Made by a program: the position numbers and the translations under genes. A stretch of DNA of 60,000 nucleotides from Branchiostoma floridae (lineage: Eukaryota; Chordata; Leptocardii; Amphioxiformes; Branchiostomatidae), in NCBI RefSeq assembly GCF_000003815.2, contig NC_049990.1, forward strand, positions 2,380,572 through 2,440,571, read 5' to 3'. How positions within the stretch are numbered: position 1 is the first letter of the stretch; every line of letters begins with the position of its first letter. The notes beneath the pieces were generated by a model. It made no database searches, was not told the origin of the DNA, and saw nothing but the letters and a program-made list of their open reading frames with translations. Below are positions 1 to 13,228 of the stretch, piece after piece.

Positions 1-127
1 TAAATTCAGCAAACAATTTGTTTGAAAATAAAAAGCGGAAGTCGTTGAAGAGGTTCATCAGTCACGTATGCAAACAGTTACAACAAATTTTCATCAATCA
101 ATGACTGTTTTCGGGAAGAAAACTCAC
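1..127 (-). other. KDM6A intron downstream of the 128-182 exon (partial)
   Basis: The intron begins with the donor GTGAGT at 122-127 (minus strand) and runs off the window. Nothing else is recognisable in it. Confidence 0.85.
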
Positions 128-182
128 CTTCAAGCTTGGACAGGGTACAGGGGTTACTGTCGATCAGTGCCAACTGGAAATG
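128..182 (-). CDS. KDM6A: KDM6A exon: TPR3 helix B (HFQLALIDSNPCTLSKLE)
   Basis: This 55-base exon starts in phase 0 after CCCTACAG and ends in phase 1 before the strong donor GTGAGT. It encodes HFQLALIDSNPCTLSKLE plus one base. Human KDM6A (recalled) has HFQLALVDCNPCTLSNAE at this point, so the exon continues TPR3 directly from the 21864-21984 exon. The next exon, expected to continue like QFHIAHLYE in the human protein, would be beyond the left edge. Confidence 0.93.
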
Positions 183-1086
183 CTGTAGGGAAAGAACAGA
201 AAAAACATCAATATGTGAAACACATGGATGTAAACCACATGGATATACAACATATAGATGTATAACACATGTATAGTCTGTAGGCACAGATCATGTTTAG
301 AAGAGGCACTGTGTATCCTTCAAGAACTTGCACATCTAGGTGTGCGTGTACTCTAGGTGTACGTGTACTCGTGTAGGTAGAAAAAAAAATGTTTTAACAG
401 TTTTTCTATCAACACAGAAGTTCCAGAATAAGAAAAGGGCATTTTGAGACCTAAAAAGGCACATTCTCAGCTAACAATGGCATTGAGCATCATTCAAGAA
501 AATTCAATATTCCTACAAGTAGTTATATCAGGTTCGTATATCATAGAATATTGGAGTTTTGTTTCTTATAGACACAACAAATGCATCTTGGAAAATGAGA
601 AGAATTCAGTTTTTAAGTTTTAGAGTGGTGTGTTATGCAATCTTATGTTTTACCTATTATGCAATTGTGGTTTAAGTTCTAAGGGCTACAATTTTTAAGG
701 TGTTACAGACCTTACAAGGAGGGCATGCTAAGCAAGGAATGTAGACATTGCATCTAATTATAACTTACTCTCACAAGAAAAGAGGCATCAATTTTGTAAT
801 TGAGGTTCAAATTCTTAGAGCTCCTTCAGCAATTTTTTTCCAAGAGGATTCAAAGCTCTAGAAGATTTTAAGAAAAGAAGCTATGGGATCTTACGAATCA
901 AGAAAACATGTTACAACAAGTTTTCAATGCAAAGAATGCTGACACCATCAGTTCTTGCTGTAATCATTCTTTGTACAAGAGTCTAAAGAAAAGTTCGTTC
1001 TCTTTGAACCTCTCAGCAAAATCCCCCCCTTTCTAACCTCCTAATGAGAAAATCCCTAAATAATATCCCAGACTGCACCTGGACCC

Positions 1087-1107
1087 TGACCTCTGACCTG
1101 ACCTTGA
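1087..1107 (-). promoter_or_regulatory. DR1 nuclear receptor motif overlapping an ERR/NR5A-type site
   Basis: The minus strand reads TCAAGGTCAGAGGTCA: a perfect DR1 (AGGTCA-G-AGGTCA) whose second half extends to TCAAGGTCA, the monomer site of ERR and NR5A receptors. Confidence 0.4.
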
Positions 1108-1629
1108 CATGAGCAGTATTAGCTCCCAGCTTGTCTCCATACTTTCGCTTTTGTCCCAGCACTTTCCCTTTTTGGGCTGTCTGCCCCCATGTCGTTTGTC
1201 AGAGGCTGACAAGAAGAGGGCAGAGTCATTTGTTTTGTCAGGGGACAAGCCACTAATGATGATGGCAGGGGATTGTAATGTAAGGGGACAGTACATCGGT
1301 AATGAGGACACGGGTGTCTCTGAAGAGGATTTTTCCAAATAAGGACAAATATCCATAGTGTACATGAATTGGTTGTTCACAATGAAGAAAAGGCTTGCAA
1401 CTTAACCTTCTATGGAGTAAGGGCCTTCTAGTCGTCACAACCGTTTCATTTCAGAGATAGAAACATAAAACTGCAGTCTCGAGTGAACCTCGTTACATGA
1501 AAAATTATTTAGGAACCTTTGTTTCATATTATTTCTAACAAGCTTTGACATAATACTGATCCACAAGACAGCACTTCCACAGTTCTCTCAACAAAAAAAA
1601 AATGAAACAGTCAACAAACAGCTCTATTA

Positions 1630-2050
1630 TATACAACAGCCAGAGAAGTCTCCATGTACAGTGGACCGATCCACAACCACAAAAACACACTGATCGTATA
1701 CCTCTTGTTCAGTGTTGCCCATCTTTGTATCGCATAAGTATTTCCTGACGATTCTCCAAAAAAGCTTCTGAATTCTTTGAAACGAAGCCTTTGCTGACAA
1801 ATCAACTGTCTGTCTCCCGATTTCTGCCTGGAGTCACAACAACTATAAAACAGCCAAGGAAGTCTCCATGTACATTACACCAATTCACAACCACAAAACA
1901 CACTGATCGTATACCTCTTGTTCAGTGTTGCCCATCTTTGTATCACTCAAGTATTTCTTGATGAAAGAAGAAAGCTTCTGAATTCTTAGCCTTTGCTGAG
2001 AAATCAACTGTCTGTCTCCCGATTTCAGCCTGAAGTCGCGAACAACTACC
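1630..2050. repeat. Two tandem copies, about 210 bp each
   Basis: Shared stretches include aagtctccatgtaca, cacactgatcgtatacctct and aatcaactgtctgtctcccg at about 1650-1825 and 1860-2020. Confidence 0.8.
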
Positions 2051-2218
2051 ACTGCATGCAGCACAGATCTCTCGCACGGAACCCAGAACCTGAGTCGTAG
2101 TTGTGAGCGCGCTACAGGCATATATACTGCCTCCTTACCCTGTCTCCTTTCCTTATAAGGCATCTACGCATGTTTAAGACCTGTCTGGTGTGTGTGTTGA
2201 TGAATATGCGTACTGGGC

Positions 2219-2440
2219 TGACGTCACATCCACTATCAACCCACGAAAGTCTTGGCTATCTTCCCAGAGAGAACATCCACAGCTATAAATAAACTCCACT
2301 TCAAAACTGCTGTAGGATTTGTCAGCCGCTCCAGGCAAGGTGGATGGAGAGCCCTGATTGGCTGCGACATCTGTGACACACGGTTGTCGTGACAACCATC
2401 AGGAGTGCTTATATAAGCCCTCGACAGTCTCACTTAACTG
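2219..2440 (+). promoter_or_regulatory. Plus-strand promoter-like cluster: CRE, inverted CCAAT, palindrome, TATA
   Basis: A full CRE (TGACGTCA, 2219-2226) is followed by ATTGG (inverted CCAAT, about 2357), a near-palindrome GGTTGTCGTGACAACC (about 2381-2396) resembling a variant RFX X-box, and TTATATAAG at about 2409. Order and spacing fit a core promoter that would start near 2435 on the plus strand, antisense to KDM6A. No coding exon is recognisable downstream; a 140-bp tandem array follows. Confidence 0.4.
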
Positions 2441-2649
2441 GGTTCAACCGCTGGTTTTGAAACTCAAGCGGATATAGCCTTAAAAGGGTACACGTTTTTA
2501 AGGACTTTGAAAGGCTTGCCTTCGTGGTTTGCGAGCGGCTAGCGTGAATGTGCTCACTCTTAAATGCTTGAATATGGCTGATGAAAGCTGATGAGTCGGT
2601 TATGAGAGTGTGGAGAAGTCTCATAAGGTGGAGAAAGCTGACTGACGCA

Positions 2650-3295
2650 GGTCTCTGAGGGCATTAACCATAACGATGATGTAAATACGATCGCTTGTAG
2701 GCTGTCAAAGATGTTATGTGCATTGCGAACACCATAGGTTTTAAAGAGAAGTCCTGAGTATTGCAAGTATTACAAGCATGATGTAAATGAGATCTCTTGT
2801 AGGCTGTCAAAGACTAAGCATTCAGTCAGTTTTTAAAGTAATATTATGCTCAATGCGAACACCGTACGGAGGTTAAGCAAGAATTGATGTAAATGAGATC
2901 AGATGCGGGACAACAAAGACCATGATTTGGTCAGGGCTTTTTTGAAAACGTTCATTCATGGAATCTACCTCGTCACTGACGTTATGAGCATTGCGAACAC
3001 CGGAGGTTTAAAGAAATACATTGAGGGCAAGAATTGCAATCATGACGTAAATGTGATCAAACGCGGGCCATCAAAGGCCATAATGTCGTCAGGGCTGTTT
3101 TGAAAAGGTTAATCCATCGAAACCACCTCGTCAGACGTTATGCGTATTGCGAACACCGAAGGTTTAAAGAAATATACCGAGAGCAAGCATTACAAGCATG
3201 ATTTAAATGTGATCAAACGCAAGCCCCCAAAGACCATGATTTTGTCGGGGCTGTCTTGAAATGGTTAATCCATCGAAACCATCTCGACACAGATA
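2650..3295. repeat. Degenerate tandem array, about 130-157 bp unit
   Basis: The core attgcgaacaccg-aggtttaaagaaat returns at about 2720, 2855, 2992 and 3148, with gatgtaaatgngatcaaacg between cores. Confidence 0.8.
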
Positions 3296-4128
3296 CGGGG
3301 AAAGTTGTGTAACGGGTAAAGGAATGAATCGAGACGTCATCATCGCTGGTGGTGACGACAGTGGAACGTAATATTGCAATGACCAATCTAACGTGTGTTA
3401 CACAATTTAAGGTGGATTCTAAGAATCTATGTGGATCTTTTGTGGCTTGTACCGACTGGTTTACTGTTGATTTACTTCAGTTAGAAGTCATTTAGGTTGC
3501 CAATACACACACACCTGCCTGAGCTTATAAAATCTGGTCACTCAAGACAGGATTCTAAATACTTGTGCCCATGGGAAAGTTATCAAAGGAACCACCAAAA
3601 GCATTTGCCACTTGTACAGCTTTGAGTGTACTTCAACAATTTCACTGATTTTTTAAATTTCTAAACTCTTTTTATCATTTTTCAGTTCAAGATGAAGAAT
3701 TTTCACAGTGCTGCAGAATCTAGAAATAAATCGCAGCTTTGCCCTCTGATAAACTCTAACATGGGCACCACATGGGTGATCCAGGTTCAAGGTTTGACCT
3801 CTACCCTCATATAACCCATAATACCCTGCATCTTTAGTTCTTGGAAAGGCGCCATGTTTGTTCTATGCTGGAGGTCAGAGGTCGCTTGTTTTTAAGGCAT
3901 CATTATCCACTGATAGGGCACAAGTGGGGCCAGCTTTATCTCTGGTGGCTTTGGCTGGGGTGGATCAAACACTGGTTTGTGTTTTCTTCTCAAGGAAAAT
4001 ATGACGGAGTGAATAAATGATTGTAAGAATGAATGTATAAATAAAGCTTTATCTTTGGTTACTTAGGCTGGGTGAGATCAAACACTGGTGCATATTTTCT
4101 GCAGTACGAGAGGAGGAGGGAGTGAATA

Positions 4129-4270
4129 AATCTCTACAACCGAATGAAAAACGGATATTTACTTGGACATTTCAAGTGACATTCAACACTCTTCTTCAGT
4201 GTCACTAGTGATGGATGTCACTTGGAATGTCCTGAAGTAAATGTCTGTTTTTTATCCAGTTGTAGAGATT
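4129..4270. mobile_element. 142-bp fold-back element
   Basis: The left arm (aatctctacaac ... atttacttggacatttcaag) pairs with the right arm (cttggaatgtcctgaagtaaat ... gttgtagagatt) over about 55 bases with mismatches. Confidence 0.65.
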
Positions 4271-6063
4271 GAATTGTATTTCAATGTTGTTTACCTGGAT
4301 GTCTAACATTCATAAACGTAAATAAATGATTGTTTGTACGAATGAATATTTCGAAAGAAAGGGACAATTTGCACTTTGAACGTTTTCAACTTTGAAGCCA
4401 CTCAAAATTCCTTGCTTCCTGCACTAATATACATACATACATACAAACATACATATTCATACTCTTAATATCTTGTATCAAAATAAAATTATTTTTAAGA
4501 CTTGGCTCCTCAAATTTTTGTATGAAAAATAATTTGATGTTCTTCAAAATGTTGTAATGTATTGCCAAAGTGAACACAGTACTTCTTGTATGTATGTGGT
4601 ACCAAAAATATCATTTTAACTGAAACACAAATTATTGCATTAAAAAGGCCTAATCACCCAAAGCAAATGAGATCAGGCAAAAATCAACACAGGTTGCAAA
4701 TTAGCCCAAATGACCTTTGAACCGTCATTGTTTCCTTGACACAAATGCTCTAATTATATGCAAATGAGCTCATTAGTCAGAATGGTTTTAGCTGGTCCCT
4801 GCAGACCCCTGCTTTCATGCATTTGCAGGTAAAAGAAACAAAGGAATTACAAAAGAAAGATTTGCTGATTATCTTGTCTACCTTGCTATCAAAATACAGG
4901 ACAGGTAGGACTGAATAAGGAATGAATACACATTCAACAGTCAACCCTGGGCTATCTCCAGGATCCATCTTTCCATCCCAGGATGAAAAAAATTACCTCA
5001 CCCATCTTAAAAAATCTGAATTGCATGACATGAAACTGCTGAGAATGTATTTTTTGCAAGTTTAAATCAACACATCAATGATAAAAATGGACAATGTGGG
5101 CTCACAAACAATGAGTGAAACAGAAAAAAATCTAAGCTTCAGACAGCCCTGGTTCAACTCAGTTCAACCCTGCATATTGTAAATATGATACACGAAAGGT
5201 CACACAGATCTATATCCTACAAGGTTCTTAAAAAAAAATCAAAAAAAAAAATCATGGGAGATCTAGATGAAAGCAGAGACTGGGAGGAATATAAGATTAC
5301 GTCTTTACTTGAAATTATGTGTACCAAATTGTATAGACTTTCCACCCAGACATTCACAGACATATCAACAATGATCTGACAGTTTTTGATTTATGTACAA
5401 AATATGACATCCGCATATAAATACTTGAAATGTTCCACATCATTCTACATATTGGCTGTCCAATGCATAGTTATATTCAGTCTCTCACTCTTAGAATTAC
5501 ACAATGTTCTAATACATAAGCACAGATGCAAGAACAATTGAGAGAGGACAATAATTTCTAAAATATGGTTAAATGTGCTATCTATTTCCTTTATTATGTT
5601 ATTTTTTCATTTACAATAAACAAGCATGTCTGACTTCTTGTTTCATCAAACAAAATGCGAGACTACAAATGTCTGACCCCAATGACATTTATTGATTCTG
5701 AATATAATCATGTTCCACAGCTAACCCAGAAAACGTAGACAAGGACCCAGAAACGTAGACACAGACCCAAAAGCTTGAGCACACACCCAACTTACAACAT
5801 TAGACTATAAATGCAGAAATATTGGACACATTTCAAGCTTTTGGATCTTCTAAATGTTCTCTATTTTCCTTGCAAAATTGAAACACGTGTCTCAAAAACC
5901 CTTAGTAGTTACGTAACCAAGACATTGAGGTTTTTAGTATCACTATAAGGTTGTGATTTAGCAGATTGTCGCTACGCGGGGCGACCAAAGCTCACGCCGA
6001 AACACCACAACCTGTGGATTTACACATCGACGAAGGTTAGATATCTAATGTAGAACATTACGC

Positions 6064-6410
6064 GTTACAAAACAAATCAAGCAACTCAATAAAATTCCAG
6101 TCACTGATGAAAGAAACAGTCGATACTATCTGAAATGTCAAGAATTCACCCAGCTCCTTGATTGATATTTTGTATGACTTATATTCTGAGGACTGTCCTG
6201 TACCACAGTTGAAAGGACAAAAACTACAGTATGAACGTAGCAAAACAAATCAAGCAAACAGGTAAATTTTCTGTCACTGATGAAACATAGTGGATTGAAA
6301 AGTGTTAAGAATTCACCCAGTTCTTCGATAAGATTTTGTATTACGACCTGCATTCGGAGGATTTGCTCTACACCACACCACACCACAAAACTACAGTATG
6401 AACGTAGCTA
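6064..6410. repeat. Two tandem copies, about 175 bp each
   Basis: caaaacaaatcaagcaa, gtcactgatgaaa, aagaattcacccag and actacagtatgaacgtagc recur in order. Confidence 0.8.
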
Positions 6411-7042
6411 AGGATAGACTTAAGCTGTGGTAAGACTGGTCCTAATCACAACCACATCCCTGATTGCCCAGGAAGACATCTGGGGCAAGGTGTGAAAACT
6501 AGCACCTCTATTAGACGCATTTTGTGTTATGCAAAAGTGGTCAGACCATGTTGGGGGTTCAGACAACTACAAAATGCACTAGTCAGGTTACCTCCCAATC
6601 TACAACACTGTACAACTTGAAAAAGGCAAGCTGATCATATGAAAAATACTGCAAACATTCAGTTCCAAAGACTACAAATTTTACCTGAATAACTCAGTCA
6701 ATCTGATAGACCAAAGAGGTTGAAAAGAGGATATGTAACAAGTAATTATGTTATCAACCATACCAGTATCCTGAAATTTTGAAAACATGATTTTGCTGCC
6801 CCACCAAACACACACAGAGAACAACCTACAGCAAGAAAACAAGCTTATATGCCTGACAAATATCGCCAGCAATGGAGCACACACACAACTCTATTGAGAG
6901 AAGAACCACACAACAAAGACCTGCAGAATTTTCCCTGCAGCAATTTTGCCCAGAGAAGATGAGCCGAGCCGCGCGATGAATATGGCCCTTGTGTCAGCCC
7001 CGTTTTACAACACCCCCAAACCTAATTACATGCAATAGCTGC

Positions 7043-7063
7043 CGGCATGCCGCAGACATGTCT
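7043..7063. promoter_or_regulatory. p53-family-like site (CGGCATGCCG-C-AGACATGTCT)
   Basis: The second decamer is a perfect RRRCWWGYYY half-site. The first has the palindromic core GGCATGCC with mismatched ends, and one base separates them. It lies in a GC-richer stretch (6970-7240). Confidence 0.3.
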
Positions 7064-8605
7064 CCTTTTGTGATGCACCCAAAAACCAAACCCGCTCCCC
7101 GACCTGATTCCCTTCCGCAAACACCCACAACATGCAGCCGAAAAGCCCCGAATAACCTCCTCTCTCTACTGCATTGTGTTTTAAAAAATCTAGGGCAAGC
7201 TACTGCTAGCACAAGCCGTGTGGGGATAAACAAAGGGGCGTTGTAAATAAAATAAAAAAAGAAGAGAAGACACCCTCCCCTTACACAACGCCTGCTTGTT
7301 CTGAATACATACATACCTCCTAGTCTAACAGCTGCACAGTCAGTACAGCATACACACCCGCCTCCCAGTCGGTCTCCTCACAAAAGGCAAGCACCAAAAT
7401 AATTTCCCGATGAGGTAGCGATGAGGGTTGTGGGGATAGCACCAAGGGTTGGGGGCTCGAAGCCCGCGCGGAGTCAGCTGCCTAGTGGAGGTACATGGAA
7501 GCGACGGGCTGCGAGCCCTGGAAAATGGCTGGGAGAGCCTGGCAGACCCCTCAGCTGGGTTGTCCTGAGAAGATTTATTCGGGTGGGTATCCCAGGGGAC
7601 ACTGCTGGGCCTACTGTGTGTGGAAGGGCCTGGGAGAGTCCACTGGGGTAATTTATGCGGGGGGAGGCAGGGTGGGGTCTGAGGGGACGATGCATGATAA
7701 AGCAGTAACCATTTAATGAGGTAAGAATTATTCCTTCATAGCAGCATATGCAAGCAGGGCTGTCTGTAGGACCCAGCACACTGTCCTAAAGTCGAAATTT
7801 GCTTGCTGAGGTGGACAAATTTTTTTTAAATCTGAATATTCGTGACATGAAAATGATGAAAATATATGCTTGCAGTGACAAATTTTGACAACATAGACTC
7901 AAATAATTGGTGCTACGGATAAAAATCTGAAGCTTTGGGCAGCCCCGTTGAGTGATATGATTTTGATACAGCCCCCAGTTTTTTTTAAAAAAGCCAGACA
8001 AGAGTACTGTGTCATCCCTAGTCATTTTGATCTGCAGACACATTTAATGACACGCACGGAATTCAAACTGACGGCTTGCTTTGAGTTTGATTCAATATTC
8101 ATTATGAAGATGCAACATCCTCCATACAAATTACTGCTAATGCTGGATCGTACCATTATTGCTGACTGCATCACATATGGGGGTCAACTCTTCTAACATC
8201 CATGAAAAAAGGGTTGCAATCTTTATGCATCTAAAGCCTTTGAGTGAACATAGTACATTCTAGTAACCACGTGCAAGATGACGTGTGATATTCAAAATCT
8301 GATGGTCATTTAGGCGCAGTAGACATCAACCAAAGAACTATCCCTTTACACAGAGCTAGCCCCCTACACCCTATGACATTTTTTTATCTACCTTACCATA
8401 CACAGCTATTACTTTGATTCAGAATAAGTCGATGGAAGTGATCCTAACTTAATTTATAGTACACACAGTCACTTGTATTGAGATCAAAAAGGAATCAAGT
8501 AAGCTAACTGTAAATCGTGATCTAGAATGTAACAGTGAGTCAAACTGCAAACTGGATTGTCGAGCAAGTTAGTAAGCAAATAACCATTACATTTATAAGC
8601 GCATA

Positions 8606-8850
8606 TAGATATCAAAAATACCTGCACAGCTAACATTTTACCTGCACTAATCTGTATGTACCCAGTACATGGACCAGTGCAGGTTAGGTACAGGTAGACA
8701 TCAGAAATATCTGTACAGCTCCAATTTTACCTGCACTAAACTATATATACCCAGTACATGGAGTGATGGACCAGTGCAGGTAGACATCAGAAACACTTGG
8801 TACCTGTAAAGCTCCAATTCTACCTGTAATAACCTGCATATATGCAGATT
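8606..8850 (-). mobile_element. Tandem fragments of element A
   Basis: Two to three partial minus-strand units (cctgcacagctaacattttacctgcac; ctgtacagctccaattttacctgcac; gtacccagtacatgga) follow one another without the terminal repeats. Confidence 0.6.
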
Positions 8851-9572
8851 GTATTTCGGGCCTTGGTACTGGTAGTGGTATGGAAACGCTTTTATTTTTA
8901 CAGATGAATAAATACTTCTAGAACCTCCCCAAAATGTCTCAAAAAGGTACGCTCCAAACGAAAACCTGTCAACATTCCTTTACTTTAGACTCAGGCCGGC
9001 CATCTGTTGAGCACAAGTGTGACCTTGTGATACTGTAGAGGTCATCCCTCTATTTACTCACAAGTCAGAACACCATCTGACCTCCGACCTCTCCTGTCAG
9101 GTCCCATAATGCACCCTAAAAGCGACAAGTTACCAGCGTTTCCTTCTGTTTAGATGAAAAAAATTGTTTTCAACCAGAAAATGATGGTATCAGCTGAGAT
9201 GACCGAACCTTTAGCTTTTATTTTTTTTTATTTTCAAGCAATAAAAATTGAATCTGACTCTACTTGTTACCTGAAACTATACCATGATACAGACTTTCAA
9301 TTCAGACTGTTACCATTCCATATTTAGACTTTGGGTCACTTCAACATGATAAGGATTAGAGGACTGAACAAAAGCTTGTTGGTAAGCGCTTTATTCTGTG
9401 TACGGATATAAGGTTTCAAAATTGTAACATAATGTTACCATTCCAGTTTAACATATATTCTTTTAAAATCAAGAATCACCTGATAAAAAAAACAGGGTGT
9501 CCTGATTTGGAGCGCTGTTTCCCTCTCCTGCTAAGGATTGTGGACAGAAGGTTTACCCATCATCCCCCATCA

Positions 9573-9586
9573 AGGTCAAAAGGTCA
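9573..9586 (+). promoter_or_regulatory. Perfect DR2 (AGGTCA-AA-AGGTCA)
   Basis: Two perfect half-sites separated by AA, preceded by TCA so that the first half is also TCAAGGTCA. DR2 is a known retinoic acid receptor/RXR binding geometry. Function here is unknown. Confidence 0.4.
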
Positions 9587-9949
9587 GCAGGTTAAATATT
9601 TAGACTGGCTGAAGTAGGTCAGCCATCAGCACATGACCTTTGGCCACACTAATTTATTTTTCTGGTTCTGGGACATTTCAGCTCATTTTAAGGGTCAAGC
9701 AAGAAGGTGAGATAAAAACGGGACACTTAGAGGAAAGCTGACATACGAGCACTCCCTTACTTTAGATCCTCTGCATATATTATAGACGTGTGAATAGATT
9801 ATAATAGAAGCTACCTATCTGACATGGAACTTCTAAAGAATCAGTAGAGAAGATGAATGAGTGAAGACTAGGATGCTAGAGGCCTAGATATCTTTAAACA
9901 CTGCTTATAGCTAGCTAGGTGTGCAAAGGCACCAGTGACCAAGGCCTAT

Positions 9950-10350
9950 CACTGCTGTAGAAGGGGGGAGGGGGGCAGGTTGCTAAGCTATGACCTCTGT
10001 ATGAACTCCAGTTGAACCCTGTGGTTCCAGTTTAACTCCTGTGTGCTTCAAGTTCCAGACAGACTTTCTGAATCAGAAATACAGAGAGCAGAAGTCACCA
10101 GTGCCATGGAAGGGGGAGGAGGACAGTCCACTAAACTGTGACCTCTATACAACTTCAGTTGAAGAACAACCCTGTGTTTCAAGTCTAACTCTTGTGTGGT
10201 TCAAGTTCTAGATGCAAAAAAGACTTTCCAAACCAAAAGTACTGGCAAAATAACTGCTGTAGAAGGGGGAGGGGGGCAGGTTGCTAAGCTATGACCTCTG
10301 TATGAACTCCAGTTGAACCCTGTGGTTCCAGTTTAACTCCTGTGTGCTGA
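9950..10350. repeat. Three-copy tandem repeat, about 150 bp unit
   Basis: The first and third units share about 96 nearly identical bases (actgctgtagaaggggg ... aactcctgtgtgct). The middle unit (about 10095-10200) is diverged. Confidence 0.8.
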
Positions 10351-11088
10351 TCTGATGGGGACCACTTTCATCTTCTAATCCCATCATCCATCACTGCTAG
10401 GGAGTCTTTCATTGGACCCTTCCACTGGTAAATATGGCAGTGATAAAATAATAACATGGTTTGGGGCAATGGTCACTTCTGACCTACTAATTTAAGTTAC
10501 TTGTAATGGCTTTTTCACTTTTTCAAAATTTCTGACACAAGGCACAAAAATCATTTCACTGAACCTATCCTATTTCATTGGTAAAAACTTGGATAAAATA
10601 ATAATTGGGGTTTAGGTTGCTTATCACTTGTAAGATCCAAAAATTACCCTCAAAAGACGTTTCACAGTCCGATACTAAAACAAATCATTGGGCTCAATGT
10701 TCAAGATTCTTGGCCTTGATCACTATATCAAAATATCAAATTGGTTTTATACACTGCAGTCTGAAATGGTCAGTGCATCTATGACCTAGTTTACATTTAC
10801 TAGTCACTTGCACACAGCCAAAATTTTAAACAAATTTCAGCTCAACTATCACCAGCTTGAGCATTTGTATGAACTTGCCCTCCATGCAAAGTGGAGTAGA
10901 GCAGAGTAGTGTGGACTCAAAAAGGAAGAGAGAAACAAAGATTGAATTATTCCAGCCCCCCTCTCTACATAATAAGCTGCTCCATCTCTCCCTGTACTCC
11001 CCAGTCTTCCATCTTATGCCTGTCACCTCTCTGATTGTTGCGGGCCACACTAATAACACAGACACACACTCAGGACTCCGGCCAGCTG

Positions 11089-11690
11089 GACACTGGGCTT
11101 TCAGGTTGGACATTGCATAACGTACAGCCATATGCTGGCCACTTTGGTGACACTTATGAAACAGAAAATAGAATCAGATGTGAAAGAGTTATGTAAAGTT
11201 CAGTTAAAAGTTCATCCAAAAATACAAAATTACCGCTGGGATTCCGGACCTGCCATTACATGATGTACAGTCATATGCTGGCCACTTTGGTGACACTTAT
11301 GAAACGGAAAATAGAGTCAGATGAGATGGAAGACTTAATACAAGTCATGTAGAGTTCAGTTCAGTTAAACTTAATCTATTCATCATACAAAATTACCACT
11401 GGACACTGGGCTTTCATGCTGGACATTGCATGACATACTGCCATATGCTGGCCACTTTGGTGACACTTATGAAACAGAAAATAGAATCATATGTGATGAA
11501 AGAGTCATGTAGAGTTCAGTTAAAAGTTCATCCATGGATCATACAAAATTACCACTGGGCTTTCAGATCTGCCATCGCATAACATACAGTTATATGCTAG
11601 GATTTCGGGTTACTTATGAAACAGAATCAGATAGAAGATTTACAGTTATATAGTGTTCAGTTCAGTCCATCCATTTATCATACCAAATTA
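11089..11690. repeat. Four-copy tandem array, about 150 bp unit
   Basis: atatgctggccactttggtg occurs at about 11131, 11274 and 11442, with a decayed fourth near 11591. The linking acagaaaatagaatcagatg and gttcagttaaaagttcatcc also repeat. Confidence 0.85.
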
Positions 11691-12075
11691 TGAAATTGTT
11701 GCAGTACCAAGGAAAGCCACCAGGAGGTTAAAAACCTAACAATGTCAAGAATGACAAGACCTGACATTCTACCAAACTTGACAACGATCCACAGTAATCG
11801 TCTTTGACTGCGCTGTTCAACAACAATCACCCAAACACTACCTAAAAGTAGCCTTATTGTCTGAGTTAGAATTCAAGAATCGAATAAGACAAACATATAA
11901 CAGACCCAGATAGTTATAGAGATTCCACTAAAAAAATGTCTCAGTAAAGATAGTTCAGTGGACCAGAGCAAGTAGCTCAATCCACAGAAATAATCTCCTG
12001 TCAAAGTTTGACGGATCAGTTTAATGTATGTTATCACCCTGTTGGGGGTATAACGAAAAAGAGAATAGGATAAAC

Positions 12076-13197
12076 AGTGTTCTCACCAGGCCTTTTCAGC
12101 ATAGCGGGCCGATACGCTGTGGGCTGGAAAAATGACGCTGTAAAAAGCCCGCTACGCTGTATTTTCACCCAGCGTAGCGGCAAAAAAATGGGGGAAAACT
12201 GGAAAAATACCGTAGTAAAAATGCGAAAGCACGTGCCAAGCACGCGCCTCCGCTGTTTCAGGAAGTTTCAGCTCGAAGGGAGGTGTTTTATAGCACCCCG
12301 CGTACCGCTATCTCGCAGCCCCCACCCAGGACCGCCCCTTGCGCGGCGTGCGTTCTGTACTGTAAACAGAGAACCGGCACAAAACTTGTAAAAAGTTTCG
12401 GTTCAAGTCCGGTTAAAATCGGAACGGCAAGAAACGCTTCTTGGACTTGCACAAAAATAGCACTTGTATACATTCCCTTTTATGTTGCAGTATATTTGTA
12501 AATCATCTAAAACCTTCCAAAGATCGAGAAATTTGCGTTGAGAAATGACGAAAACATCGTGCGTGCATGCAGGCAGCTAGCGGTAATGGCGGCGAAAACA
12601 TCGTAAAATCTCGCAAAAAATTCTCGCGAGATCTGATGCGTCTCTGTGACGTCAGGGGAAGTTAGCGATCTCATTGGTTTAGGATAAACAACAGCAACGA
12701 CCGCCATTTTTAGAGCAAATTTTACCGTATTTTACCCCGAAAATTTCTGCCGTTTTGGAGATTTTGCGGGCCCAAAACTCATATCAAAAGGAAGCAAAGG
12801 TATTCTTGTTGTTTTTACGTCCGACACTTCTTATGTGAACGCATTATTCGTCCGCCGATCGCGAACTTGAAAGTCGGCCGGGGATTCCTCGTGCCGAGCA
12901 CATGTTTCTGCGTGTTTTGTTCTGTTTACGATGAAAAAAAATACGATGGAAACAGAGACTGTCAAAGTTGTTTATCTAGAAAAAGTTGGTGGCAAACCGG
13001 ACAATATTTATGAGTACTGTTGAGCTGAGTAAAGTTTGTTGTTCATGAGTTTTTAGTTGTCTTTGATGCTTTGACTCAAAGTATCGTTACGTCAAACTGC
13101 TACAATTATCGTAGATATGCCCCTAAAAACTGATACAATAAGCCTTCTGAATAGCCTAAAATGCAAGAGCTTCCGGGGGGCTTCGCCCCCCTGGGGC

Positions 13198-13228
<31 letters not shown>

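Noticed and set aside
2650-3295. CRISPR-like array
   Set aside because: The units are long, diverged and without constant short repeats and unique spacers; the genome is animal.
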